The notes under the pieces: generated by a model
Told to the model about the DNA's origin: nothing
Database searches by the model: none
The model's input: the letters and a program-made list of their open reading frames with translations, nothing else
Assembly (NCBI GenBank): GCA_934177485.1
Contig: CAKPPF010000001.1
Coordinates: 248,001 to 312,000 of the forward strand
Direction: 5' to 3'
From: an uncultured Clostridia bacterium
GTDB lineage: Bacteria > Bacillota > Clostridia > TANB77 > CAG-508
Length of the DNA: 64,000 bases
Part shown: one piece after another, positions 36,785-46,800 of the stretch
Numbering within the stretch: position 1 is the first letter of the stretch
Layout of the letters: the number at the start of each line of letters is the position of its first letter
Translations under genes and position numbers: made by a program

Positions 36785-37879
36785 ATGTCAAATATTATAG
36801 ATTATATAAAATGGAGAGGTGACTTAAGTTTTAATCAGGCACCAATAAATGAAATAGATAACATAATTCTTGCGAGGTTTTCTTATTTACCATTTAAAGA
36901 TATAGAATTAAGCGATATGGAAACAATAGAAAGTATTTCATACAAAATGCAAAACTTTGGAATAGAGAAGTTTTTATGGGATGATGACAAAGAATTCATA
37001 CAAATTTTAGGACAAGTAAATAGATATAAAGATTTAAAAACATCGAATTATATAGAAATATTTGATACAGCAGCTGAAAAACAGTTCGCAGCAATTACAA
37101 TATTACTTCCAAATAAAATAAGCTATATTTCTTTTAGAGGAACAGATTCTTCATTAGTTGGTTGGAAAGAGGATTTAAATATGGGCTTTATGGAAAATGT
37201 TCCATCACAAAAAGAAGCAGTAAATTATTTAAATAACATAGCTAAAAAAAACAGAGATAAATTAATAATAGGAGGACACTCAAAGGGAGGAAATTTAGCC
37301 GTATATTCAGCAGTATTTTGTAATGACAAAATAAAAAGCAGAATAGAAAAAGTTATAAATGCAGATGGACCTGGTTTTGATAAAAGTGTAATTCAAACAG
37401 AAAATTATAAAAAGATTTTGAGTAAAATAGAAACATATATTCCACAATCTTCAATAGTTGGAAGACTTCTTGAACACGAAGAGGAATACCAAGTAGTAAA
37501 AAGCATACAAAAGGGAGTAATGCAACATGACATATACTCTTGGCAAGTTGAGCCACTAAGATTAGTAAGAATACCAACTTTGACAAACAATAGTGAGATA
37601 TTTAATGGAATAGTTAGAGACTGGGTAAAAAATACAACGCCAGAGCAAAGAAAAAACTTTATAAACCTAATATATGAAATAATAACAACAACAGATGCAA
37701 AAAGTTTAAGTGATTTTTCAAAAAATACAGCAAAAAAAATAGGAATAATATTAAACAGTTACAGAAATGTAAATGAAGAAGATAGAAAAGAAATGGAAAG
37801 AATGGTAAAACTTATATTAGAAAGTGCTGTAAAAGTAGTAAAAGATAATATGGGTGTGATGTATGAAAAAAATAAGTAA
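36785..37879 (+). CDS. Mbeg1-like / DUF2974 alpha-beta hydrolase-fold protein
   Basis: A 364-residue lipase-like protein of the DUF2974 family. The nucleophile elbow is GGHSKGGNLAVYSA (near 162), fitting G-x-S-x-G with Ser at the centre, preceded by the strand YISFRGTDSSLVGWKEDL. A downstream Asp in NADGPGFD and a later His in MQHDIYSW are candidates for the triad. The substrate is unknown. The start ATG 36785 is fixed by GAGGTGA at 36773. Confidence 0.82.
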   Translation: MSNIIDYIKWRGDLSFNQAPINEIDNIILARFSYLPFKDIELSDMETIESISYKMQNFGIEKFLWDDDKEFIQILGQVNRYKDLKTSNYIEIFDTAAEKQFAAITILLPNKISYISFRGTDSSLVGWKEDLNMGFMENVPSQKEAVNYLNNIAKKNRDKLIIGGHSKGGNLAVYSAVFCNDKIKSRIEKVINADGPGFDKSVIQTENYKKILSKIETYIPQSSIVGRLLEHEEEYQVVKSIQKGVMQHDIYSWQVEPLRLVRIPTLTNNSEIFNGIVRDWVKNTTPEQRKNFINLIYEIITTTDAKSLSDFSKNTAKKIGIILNSYRNVNEEDRKEMERMVKLILESAVKVVKDNMGVMYEKNK

Positions 37880-38089
37880 ATAAAAAGTATGGATGGTGTA
37901 TGTTTTGAATTTGAAGATGTATTAAAACAAGTCAAAAAGATGAGCATGGCGAAACACACTAACAACTAAAGTGTAATTTTATATTATCAAAACTTATAAC
38001 TTTAATATATTCAAAAATAATAATGAAAACGTTTTTGAATTAATGTTAACGAGAAAATAAAGAAAGTTCTTTAACAAATTTACATAATT
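37880..38089. other. Gap without clear gene
   Basis: A 27-codon frame from ATG 37889 to TAA 37969 has no recognisable similarity. Otherwise I see nothing except AT-rich sequence leading to the next promoter. Confidence 0.4.
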
Positions 38090-38118
38090 TTTACATTGCA
38101 AAAGAAAAATGTTATAAT
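38090..38118 (+). promoter_or_regulatory. Sigma-A-like promoter
   Basis: -35 TTTACA (38090-38095), 17 bp spacer, -10 TATAAT (38113-38118), about 100 nt before the small reading frame at 38228. Confidence 0.65.
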
Positions 38119-38227
38119 AGTATATAGCCATATTTGGAAAAGAATAATAAAAATTCATACATTCTGGCAAAATGTATTTTATAATATAGTGAAAATTAGC
38201 AAATAAACATTATTAGTATTAGGAAGT

Positions 38228-38482
38228 ATGGAGAAAAATTATTCTTTATCGACTTTTTACATTATCCTATGGAGTTTCCAAAAGATAATTAAAAATCAGA
38301 GAGTAGAGGACTTTTATACTGCTCTAATATCACATTTTATAATTACAAATGGAGAAGTACATGCACATTGAAATCTTAAAATATTATATATAGGTTATCT
38401 AATTATTGATATTATAATTGCGTTTTGGACCAAGCTCACCAAATCAAATTCTGACAAGATAAAAGAGAAAGAGGTAATGTAG
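38228..38482 (+). pseudogene. Small membrane-type ORF interrupted by in-frame TGA
   Basis: One frame runs 84 codons from ATG 38228 to TAG 38480-38482, with a single TGA at 38369-38371. The part before the stop is MEKNYSLSTFYIILWSFQK-like with aromatic residues; the part after has a hydrophobic stretch (YLIIDIIIAFWTK) and a charged end. The end touches the ribosome binding site of the membrane protein at 38485. It may be one decayed gene or two tiny genes. I do not recognise it. Confidence 0.35.
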
Positions 38483-38484
38483 AA

Positions 38485-38775
38485 ATGACAATTCTTATAT
38501 ATGCAGCACTTTTCTTCATGATCGCAGTATTATTTAACCCTGTATATAATTTTCAGAAAAAAAACAAAGCCATAACAATTATTATTTGGGTAATAAGCTC
38601 TATTTTAAGTGGAGCAAGCTTCAGTATCAGACAATATCAGTATTTAATACCTGAATGTCAAACACTAAAAGTTTATATTCCTTTAGTATTTTTTTTGATA
38701 GGATTAGCTTTATCGGGAAGCATGACCATTGGCATGATAGCACAATACCTTAAAGAGGCCAGAAATAAAATGTGA
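38485..38775 (+). CDS. Small multi-helix membrane protein, unknown
   Basis: 96 residues with three predicted membrane helices (about 2-16, 27-45 and 62-85) and a short basic C-terminus (KEARNKM). The ribosome binding site is AGAGGT at 38470. I do not recognise a family. The intact frame, good binding site and following terminator support a real gene. Its close spacing to the interrupted frame upstream suggests they were once an operon. Confidence 0.6.
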   Translation: MTILIYAALFFMIAVLFNPVYNFQKKNKAITIIIWVISSILSGASFSIRQYQYLIPECQTLKVYIPLVFFLIGLALSGSMTIGMIAQYLKEARNKM

Positions 38776-38782
38776 TAATTAA

Positions 38783-38819
38783 AAAAAGAAGTATTCAAAA
38801 ATGAATACTTCTTTTTTTG
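38783..38819 (+). terminator. Rho-independent terminator
   Basis: AAAGAAGTATTCA pairs with TGAATACTTCTTT followed by TTTT. Confidence 0.9.
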
Positions 38820-38973
38820 TTAAGTTATTTTATGAAAACAACAGAAAAAATATTATTAAGAACAATGGCACTTTAGTAGAATATGAAGAATATATATTAA
38901 GAAGATTATAAATAATTAGATATTTCGCATATTATGTGAGTTTTATTATTAATATAAAAAATAGATAAAAAGA

Positions 38974-39093
38974 TGCGTTCTAATACAATTATCATACGAA
39001 TACGATTAAACAAATGTAATCATATTGAGGCTTTGCTTTATGCCCAAAGTCTCAATAGAAGAACGTGCAATGGAACTTGAATAGAGTATATAA
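38974..39093 (+). pseudogene. Truncated second copy of the spoIIID 5' region (left flank of island)
   Basis: Aligns with 50255-50374 (upstream sequence plus first codons of spoIIID) with scattered substitutions. Shared blocks include TGCGTTCTAATACAA, ATTAAACAAATGTAATC and CAATAGAAGAACGTGCAATG. The frame begins ATG 39040 (MPKVSIEERAMELE) and stops after 14 codons. Similarity fades beyond 39093. It marks the left limit of the 39-50 kb accessory island. Confidence 0.8.
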
Positions 39094-39231
39094 CAGGATA
39101 GTGGATGAATAAAAAAGATTATAATAAAGTATTAATTGAAATTTAATAGATAGAGCAAACTAATTGAATAAAATATTATTTGAATAAGATGGAGTAGTTA
39201 TAGATAAAGTTTACTATATATACATACTCTA

Positions 39232-39380
39232 CTAGTTGGTATTCTAGGAAGAAGTAAAAGTATGGCAGCTATAATTCCAACAATTACAATGTTATGATTA
39301 GCAGGTGAAAATATGTTTATATCTGATGTAAAAGGAAAATTAAATATATACTACAGAAAAACTAAAAGAACTTTGGCAAG
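39232..39380 (+). pseudogene. Remnant of a VirD4/TraG-type coupling protein
   Basis: Translation gives LVGILGRSKSMAAIIPTIT, then ML, a stop (TGA 39295), then LAGENMFISDVKGKL. This corresponds to the Walker A region of coupling proteins (G-x4-GKT/S…PTIL…LAGESMIISDPKGE). It is too short and interrupted to function. Confidence 0.55.
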
Positions 39381-39439
39381 ATTTAATTGCAATAGCTTAT
39401 ATAGTAAAGAGTAAAATATTGGAATTTTATAAATAATTT

Positions 39440-39473
39440 AAAATCCACGTTGTGAAGTGACGTGGATTTGCTT
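39440..39473 (-). terminator. Terminator of the DUF1737 gene (minus strand)
   Basis: AAATCCACG / CGTGGATTT stem immediately downstream of the minus-strand stop, with T-rich sequence after it on that strand. Confidence 0.7.
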
Positions 39474-39629
39474 TTACGATGAGTATTTCACCATGGCCTG
39501 AAATGCAGAACCATTGTAATATACAAAGTTGCCGAAAGGTTGATAGCCTTCGGCTATTTTTTCCCGTACCTTGTCAGTCAGACCGACGGGGGTAGTAGCA
39601 TGAACCATTATGTAATCAATAATTTTCAT
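39474..39629 (-). CDS. DUF1737 small protein of foreign base composition
   Basis: 51 residues beginning MKIIDYIMVHATTPVGL and with E-G-Y-Q-P-F-G plus QAMVKY, the DUF1737 pattern common in phages and mobile elements. The start is set by AAGGAGG at 39638-39644 with 8 bp spacing; a TATAAT-type -10 lies upstream on the same strand. Codon use is unlike all neighbours (GCC, CCC, ACC, GTC, GAC). It also contains an in-frame CGG (GTA CGG GAA), the only one outside the three frameshift sites. It looks recently acquired. Confidence 0.75.
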   Translation of the reverse strand: MKIIDYIMVHATTPVGLTDKVREKIAEGYQPFGNFVYYNGSAFQAMVKYSS

Positions 39630-39699
39630 TGTAAATTCCTCCTTGAGAGGCGTTGCTTCACTCAACACCTTGATAAATATATTATAACATATTTAAGCC

Positions 39700-39846
39700 A
39701 CAAAATCAATTTTATGTAAAATACGCTATTATAATAAATTATAGAAATAAAGAAATTCCAATAGAACAAATTCAAAAATTATTTGAATACAAGAAAATTG
39801 ATAAAATAAAAGTTTTAGAAACTTTTATGAAGGAGAAAAATAAGAA
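39700..39846 (+). pseudogene. Gene fragment, possibly from a mobile-element polyvalent protein
   Basis: An open frame without a start codon gives NYRNKEIPIEQIQKLFEYKK and FMKEKNKN before a stop. It resembles the short tail segments of large polyvalent proteins on conjugative elements, but this is only a suspicion. Confidence 0.3.
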
Positions 39847-40370
39847 TTGACAGATATGCTCGTAGAGCTAATACAAAACTTTATAGGAGGTGCAGAATCA
39901 ATACTAAATTCGCTATTTAATAGTATGTTAAATTTAGTATTTTTTATTAAAAGAGAATTAACTTATATACCTGAAGGTCAGGGGTTAGGTGTATCAAAAG
40001 TAGATTTTAACAGTATTTATAAGATTGTAGTAGATTATGCTACATATCTATTAGTTATAGTCTTTATTGTGAAAGCAGTAAAGATTTATTTTATGATGAG
40101 AGATGGAGATAATGAACAAAATCCAATTCATTTTGTAATGGATATGTTTAAGGCAGTTACTGTAATGATATGTTTTAAAGAGATATATTCAATTGGTGTT
40201 GGAATTGTTTCATCATTTTAAACTCTATACTAAATGTCATAAACATTGATAGTATGAATTTAGCAGAGGCTCTTTCTAATAATATACGAGGAAGTATTTT
40301 TACAGCAGTTGCTTGTTTGGTACTTTTAATTTGTTGGCTACTTTTAATATGCCAATTTATTGTTTTATTA
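39847..40370 (+). pseudogene. Decayed VirB6/TrbL-like conjugation membrane protein
   Basis: The frame from TTG 39847 gives 124 residues with several membrane helices (GGAESILNSLFNSMLNLVFF, YATYLLVIVFIVKAVKIYF, MVICF-like) and then a stop at 40219-40221. The protein continues in another frame from about 40214 (LNSILNVINIDSMNLAEAL… LVLLICWLLLICQFIVL). It is then cut at 40371 by the IS200 remnant. Order and motifs match the TrbL/VirB6-type pore subunit of Gram-positive integrative conjugative elements. This break has no CGG, so it is ordinary decay, unlike spoVE and yabG. Confidence 0.65.
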
Positions 40371-40760
40371 AAACCCCGAGATTGTCTCGGGGTTCGGTAA
40401 AGCTTTCAGCGATGAGTAGACATAGAAAATCCCTTTATATATAATTTAAATTGCGACTGATAGGAAGCATTTAAATATATTGAAGGGAGACGTTTAAATT
40501 GAAAAATATCAAAGTAAACGATATACAAAGTTTATCACATACTACATGGAATTGTAAATATCACATAGTTTTTGCACCAAAATATAGGAGAAAAGTTTTT
40601 TATGAAAGCAAAAGATTGGAAATAGGACAAATATTAAGAAAACTATGTGAATGGAAAGGAAAAACCTCCGGCTACGCCGGAGGAAATTTATTATATAGTA
40701 GAAAATTCAAACAAAGGACAACTAAAGTCGTTTTGCTTTGACATTATTATGAATGGAGAT
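40371..40760 (+). mobile_element. Internally deleted IS200/IS605-family element
   Basis: The left end has the hairpin AACCCCGAG / CTCGGGGTT (40372-40394), typical of the subterminal recognition hairpin. A tnpA 5' fragment follows, then a second hairpin CCTCCGG / CCGGAGG (40664-40683). The right boundary is not certain. The element interrupts the TrbL-like pseudogene. Confidence 0.7.
40499..40741 (+). pseudogene. tnpA: Truncated IS200-type transposase TnpA
   Basis: The first ~55 residues, including SLSHTTWNCKYHIVFAPKYR and RLEIGQILRKLCEWKG, are clear TnpA (Y1 HUH family). The sequence then jumps to unrelated residues across the hairpin. The HUH metal motif and the catalytic Tyr of the missing C-terminal two thirds are absent, so it cannot transpose. 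The frame opens at a TTG. Confidence 0.8.
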
Positions 40761-40826
40761 GAGAGCAACATTATATTACATTAATATTGCGTAAATATTA
40801 CACAAATATAAAATTTTGTACAGATA

Positions 40827-40856
40827 TTGTTAATAAATGTAATCTTGTGTTATAAT
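40827..40856 (+). promoter_or_regulatory. Promoter of the large helicase operon
   Basis: -35 TTGTTA (40827-40832), 18 bp spacer, -10 TATAAT (40851-40856); GGAGG at 40887-40891 before ATG 40898. Confidence 0.65.
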
Positions 40857-40897
40857 CAAATGGGAAAGTTGAACATAGTTTATTTTGGAGGTAATAG

Positions 40898-43800
40898 ATG
40901 AAGAGAGAATGCTTTAATATAGATAAATTCAATATAATTGAAGATGAGGATAACTATTATTTCTTTAGAGCATTAAATAATGCAGATCAGAATGATATTA
41001 AAAACAATATAACTAGTAATGAAAGTGGAATACAAAGAATTAGAACTGATAGAGAAAGATTTGAAGAAACGTATGGAACAGCTAAGTATAATTCTAAAAG
41101 TGAAATTAGTTTAGAGGAAGTATGGGATCATATAAAAATAAGATACATAAAAGAAACAAATTGTATCTCTTTATCTTCCAATGCAAATGTTTCTATTGAC
41201 TATGGTCAAATGTATAATGAAGAATATGCGATGGTAAAAGTACCTAAAACAGGAAATGATAAAGTATATAATGCTGGGCAATATATGCTTGAAGAAGTAA
41301 ATAAAAAAGTTGAAGAAGCAATATCACGTTTACCAAAAGATTCAGATGTTTTAGATATAATAAAAAGAATTGATGAAGAAAACTCATATAAAAATGTAAC
41401 AGGGATTGTTTCAGAGGCATATAAGGGAATAAAAAATATTGATGGAAAATATAAAGGATATAATAATATTAAATCTAAAGAAACAGTTGCATCTAGATTT
41501 AAAAAAAGACAATATTTTTCAGATGAACAACAACTAGAATATAATAAAGTTATTGCAAAACTAACTGTTTTGGAAGCTTGTGGGAAATTAAGAAGTATAT
41601 TACCAACTAAAGAAGATAATAGTTCATTAATTGCAACAATAGGATTGGCTTTTTCATCAGGTGAGTTAATACACTATAAAGATATACATTCAGATGATAT
41701 GGTGAAAGTCCCTAAGGAATTGATGGATTTATTATCTTTTGTACAACAAATAAAAGAAAAAGGATTAAATGATAGTGCTATAAAATCTATTGAAAAGAAA
41801 ATTATAGGATTTATTAATGACGGGTATGAATTAAAAACAGAGGGTGAAAAATCAGTTTTAACTAACGGAAAAGAGAAAATTGAATTAAATACACATATAG
41901 GTGAAGAAAAACAATTAGAAAATGAAATTACTGTAGAAGAAGTTTACAATGCAACACAAGGACGAATAAATTATGAAAAAGCCAAAATTGCCGTGAAATT
42001 TCTTACTAAATTAAGTCAATCCAGAATAAAAGCTAGTGGCTATGCTAATCTTATACAAGCATTAGGAAGTGAATACAATGAAATTGCGAAAAAAGTAGAA
42101 AGTGAATGCTTTGCTGTTGATAAGGATATTATAAGTAGAGAGGATAATATAGGAAAAAAAATTGCAGAATCTGTAAATATAGGTTTAACAAGAGAAGAGA
42201 GAAGCTTTGTTTCAAATACAGAACAATTAAAATTAATTGATTCAATTAAAAAATTAAATTTAGAAGAATTAAAAAAGGTCATTAATACAGCTGAATTGAA
42301 TGAAAAATTAAATTTATTACAAAATATATTAGATAAAAAAGAGGTAACATCAGAAAATGAATATTATGCAGAGGCAATAGTAGATGGACTTGATTTACAA
42401 AAGATATATAAAAGTATATCAAATGAAAAGAGAATAATGACAGAAGATGAAAAAACAACTTTAATAAATAAGCTGATCAGTTCTAATTGCAAAAAATTAT
42501 ATAATTCTTTTAAATCAATAGGAGCAAAATCAAGTGAAATATCAGGATTTATAGTTAGTTTATTATTAAATGGCGGATATAAAGGGTATTCATTAGAAGA
42601 ATTGTCAAATTTAGAAAATTTAGATGAAATTATTAGTACAAATGTAAAGAATAATAATATTAGAAATAGTATTTCAGCATTAAAATTAGATGAAGCTTTA
42701 GGAATAAAAGATGATTCTTATGAAGTCGGTGATACAGATATAGTATTGAGAGATTATCAAAAGGAAACATTAGATAATATTGATAGGATTTTTGAAAACA
42801 AAAGATTTGCCGGAATGATATTGCCAACAGGAGCAGGTAAGTCTTTTGTTGCCATGGCTGAAATGATGAAGTTCAAAGGGAAGAACATTATTTTTGTTGC
42901 ACCGCAAAATACAATCTTACATCAATTTGAAGTACATATTTTAAAAAATATATTACATAAAAAGATTATTACTGATGAAGAATTAAAAGAATTAGAAAAA
43001 AATGGAGAACCTATACCTAAGAATGTAATAAAACCAAAAGATTTTAAAAAGGTTTTACAACAAGAATTTCCAAGCTTAAAAATGTTTTGCTATGATGGAA
43101 TAACAGCAAAATCAGAAGAATGGCTTGAGGCAAGAGATGCAGATTTAATAATACTAGATGAATTACATAGATCTGGAGCAAAAACATGGGAACCACAGAT
43201 TAAAAAATTAATAGAATTAAATCCTAAAGCAAAAATTTTAGGTATGACAGCTACCCCAATAAGAGATGTTGATGGAAAAGATATGGCAAGAGGTCTTGCA
43301 GAAATGACAAAAGATTATACAGAAGAAGAATTAATTAATAAGGAATATCTTGCTTCTGAAATGCATTTATTAGATGCCATGCAAGAGGATTATTTAGTAA
43401 GTCCTAAAATAGTAACATTTGATTATACATTAGCAGATAGTGATGAATATCATGAAATAACAGAAATGATTGAATCGGAAAAGGACAATGAAAAACTTAA
43501 AGAGTTAATTAAAATAAAAAATGATATGGATTCAATCATCAAAAAATCTAGCAAAGAAGGAATGAGTGGTATATTTTCTAAAAATATACAGAAGAAGAAT
43601 GGAAAGTATATTATTTTCTTACCACAAAACCCAGATAGTAAAATTGTATCTTCAGAAGAGTATATGGAATCTGAAATTGAAAAAATAAAAGAATATTTTA
43701 AAGCTGTCAATCCTAATATAAAAACATCATATTTATTAAGTGACAGAAAGAACGCAAAAATAGAAAATTCAAAGGCATTAGATGAATTTGAAAATTCAAA

Positions 43801-46800
43801 TTCAGAAGATTTACATTTGTTATTTGCTGTAAATATGTTGAATGAAGGTGTTCACGTAGATGGTATTGATGGAGTAGTAATGATGAGACCTATCAGCGAA
43901 AATAGTAAGATTCTTTATCTGCAACAAATAGGAAGATGTATATTTTCAGAAGATCCCAATAATCCTATAAAGGAGGAGGATAAACCCGTTATATTTGATG
44001 TATATAACAACTATTTAGCTCAAAATATGGATAGGGAAGCAAACAAAACAAATTCTACATCAGATCTTCAAAAATTAAAAATACTAATTAGTTGGATAGA
44101 AAAACATAAAGGTTATATACCAGACATTAATAGTGAGGATATTAAAGAAGCTAAAAAGGCAGTAACATTAAAAAATATACAAAAAAAGTATAAAAAATAT
44201 TTAGACGGAATTAAAAATAAAAATTTAAGCGAGAGCGAAGTGTATGAGATTCATTCTATTATCCAATTAGGGAAAAGTATAGAACTATGGGATTTAGAAA
44301 TTCCTGATAGAATTATACCACCAGGAGAAAGAGAAATTACAAAAAATGATACGTTTAAAGTAACAGGAACACAAAGAGAATTTTTGGAATTGTTTAAAAG
44401 AGCCAATAAGTTAATAAGAGGTAAAAGATCTAATAATATGATAAGATTAAAATCAATACTTTCATTAATGGATGTTTTATCAGAACACGGTATAGAAATT
44501 AATAATAATATGATATCATATGAGAGCAAATTAAAAGACATAATAAACAGTTTGCCAAATGATATAAAAGATAATATACAAAAAGATATAGAAGATTTAT
44601 ATTTTAGTTTTGATGAAGAATACCCAATAGGTGAAGAATATGATTTTGCAAAAAGATCTTTTTGTGGTGGTGAAAAAATATTCACACAATATGATATAAA
44701 AGATTTAAGAAGATATGGTATATTCGAAGGAGGAATGTGTACTAATGAAAGGGGATTTATTATATATGGCCCTGAAGAGTATATTGGTTTAAATATTCAT
44801 ACAGGTACAAAATATGATGAAAGAGGCTTAGATACTAGAGGAATGGATATGTATGGACTATATGCACATCAAATAGTTGATAAACATAATTTCAGTCTAA
44901 GAAACGGAAATTATTATGAAAAAGACGAAAATGGAGAGTGGATAGATACAGGAAGTAAGATAAATCCTAATGGATTAGATAAAAATGGAGATTATTGGCA
45001 GGAAAATGAAAATGGAGAATTAATAAATACATATAGTAAATTTGGAAAAGATGGATATAGCTTATTTGGCATAAATGAATATGGCTTTTCAAAAGAAAAT
45101 AAAAAATTTTATGGTGTTGTTAAAAACACAGGAAAACCCCAAAATACATGGTATAGTCATAGAGATAAGTTGGGATTTGATTTTAATGGCATAAATGAAT
45201 TCGGTTTTGAAAGAAACGGAAATTATTATGAAGAAGACGAAAATGGAGAGTGGATAGATACAGGAAGTAAAATAAATCTAAATGGGTTAGATAAAAATGG
45301 AGATTATTGGCAGGAAAATGAAAATGGAGAATTAATAAATACACATAGTAAATTTGGAAAAGACGGATATAGTTTGTATGGCATAAATGAATATGGCTTT
45401 TCAAAAAAAGATAAAAAATTTTATGGTGTTGTTAAAAGTACAGGAAAACCAGAAAATGAAGTAGGGACTTATAGAGATAAGTTAGGATTTAATTTTAATG
45501 GAATAAATGGATTCAGTTTTGGAAGAAACGGAAATTATTATGAAAAAAATGAAAATGGAGAGTGGGTAGATACAGAAAGTAAAGTAAATTTAAATGGACT
45601 AGATAAAAATGGAGATTATTGGCAGGAAAATGAAAATGGAGAATTAATAAATACCTATAGTAAATTTGGAAAAGATGGATATAGCTTATTTGGCATAAAT
45701 AAATATGGTTTTTCAAAAAAAGATAAAAAGTTTCATGATGTAAATGAAAAGAATGGTAGACCTGTGAATAAAACAGGAACTGATAGAGATAAGTCAGGAT
45801 TTGATTTTAATGGAATAAATGAATTCGGTTTTGGAAGAAACGGAAATTATTATGAAAAAGACGAAAATGGAGAGTGGATAGATACAGGAAGTAAAATAAA
45901 TCTAAATGGGTTAGATAAAAATGGAGATTATTGGCAGGAAGATGAAAATGGAGAATTAATAAATACACATAATAAATTTGGAAAAGACGGATATAGTTTA
46001 TATGGCATAAATGAATATGGCTTTTCAAAAGAAGATAAAAAATTTTATAGTGTTGTTAAAAGTACAGGAAAACGAAGAAATGAAAGAGGCAGAACTAGAG
46101 ACTATGAAGGATATGACTTTGATGGCCTTAATAGTAATGGCAGAGGAAGAGATGGAAGATATTATGAAAAACTAGAAGATGGAAAATTAAAAGATATAAC
46201 TTTTCAAAAATTTTCACATGAAGATGATAATGGTTTAGCAATAAATCAATTCAATTTTGGAAAAAATGGGAACTATTATGTACACGATAAAGATGGAATA
46301 TGGATTGATACAGGAAGCAAGTTAAATCCAAATGGATTGGATATAAATGGAGATTATTGGCAGGAAAATGAAAATGGGGAATTAATAAATACATATAGTA
46401 AATTTGGAAAAGATGGATACAGTTTGTACAGAATAAATAAATTAGGTTTCTCAATTGAGGATAAATTGTGGTATGGTGTAAACGAGGACACAGGTGAGCC
46501 TATATTTAAGTTTGGAAGAAGATTTGATGATAATAATTTGGATTTTGATAGATATGATCTGGAAGGATATCATGGTGTATTTAAAATTAATAGAGATCAG
46601 TTTGATAGAGATGGATATTACTACAAAAAGCAAGAAGATGGAACATATGTTAATACTAGATTAAAGTATAATAAATTTGGCTTTGAAGCAAACAGAAGGC
46701 ATAAAATAACTAGGTCTGCAATTGACTTAAGACATTTTGATATTAATGGAGTATGTAAATCAAACAATGATAGTATATATGATGAAAAAGGCTTTAAACA

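Noticed and set aside
38369..38371. TGA as selenocysteine
   Set aside because: No SECIS-like hairpin or selenoprotein family match was seen.
39847..40370. TrbL-like break as a fourth programmed frameshift
   Set aside because: No CGG at the break, and the gene is also truncated by an IS, so ordinary decay.
44900..46700. CRISPR array or intergenic tandem repeat
   Set aside because: The 312-bp repeats are in frame within one long gene with no spacers; minus-strand frames here are mirror products of the repeats.
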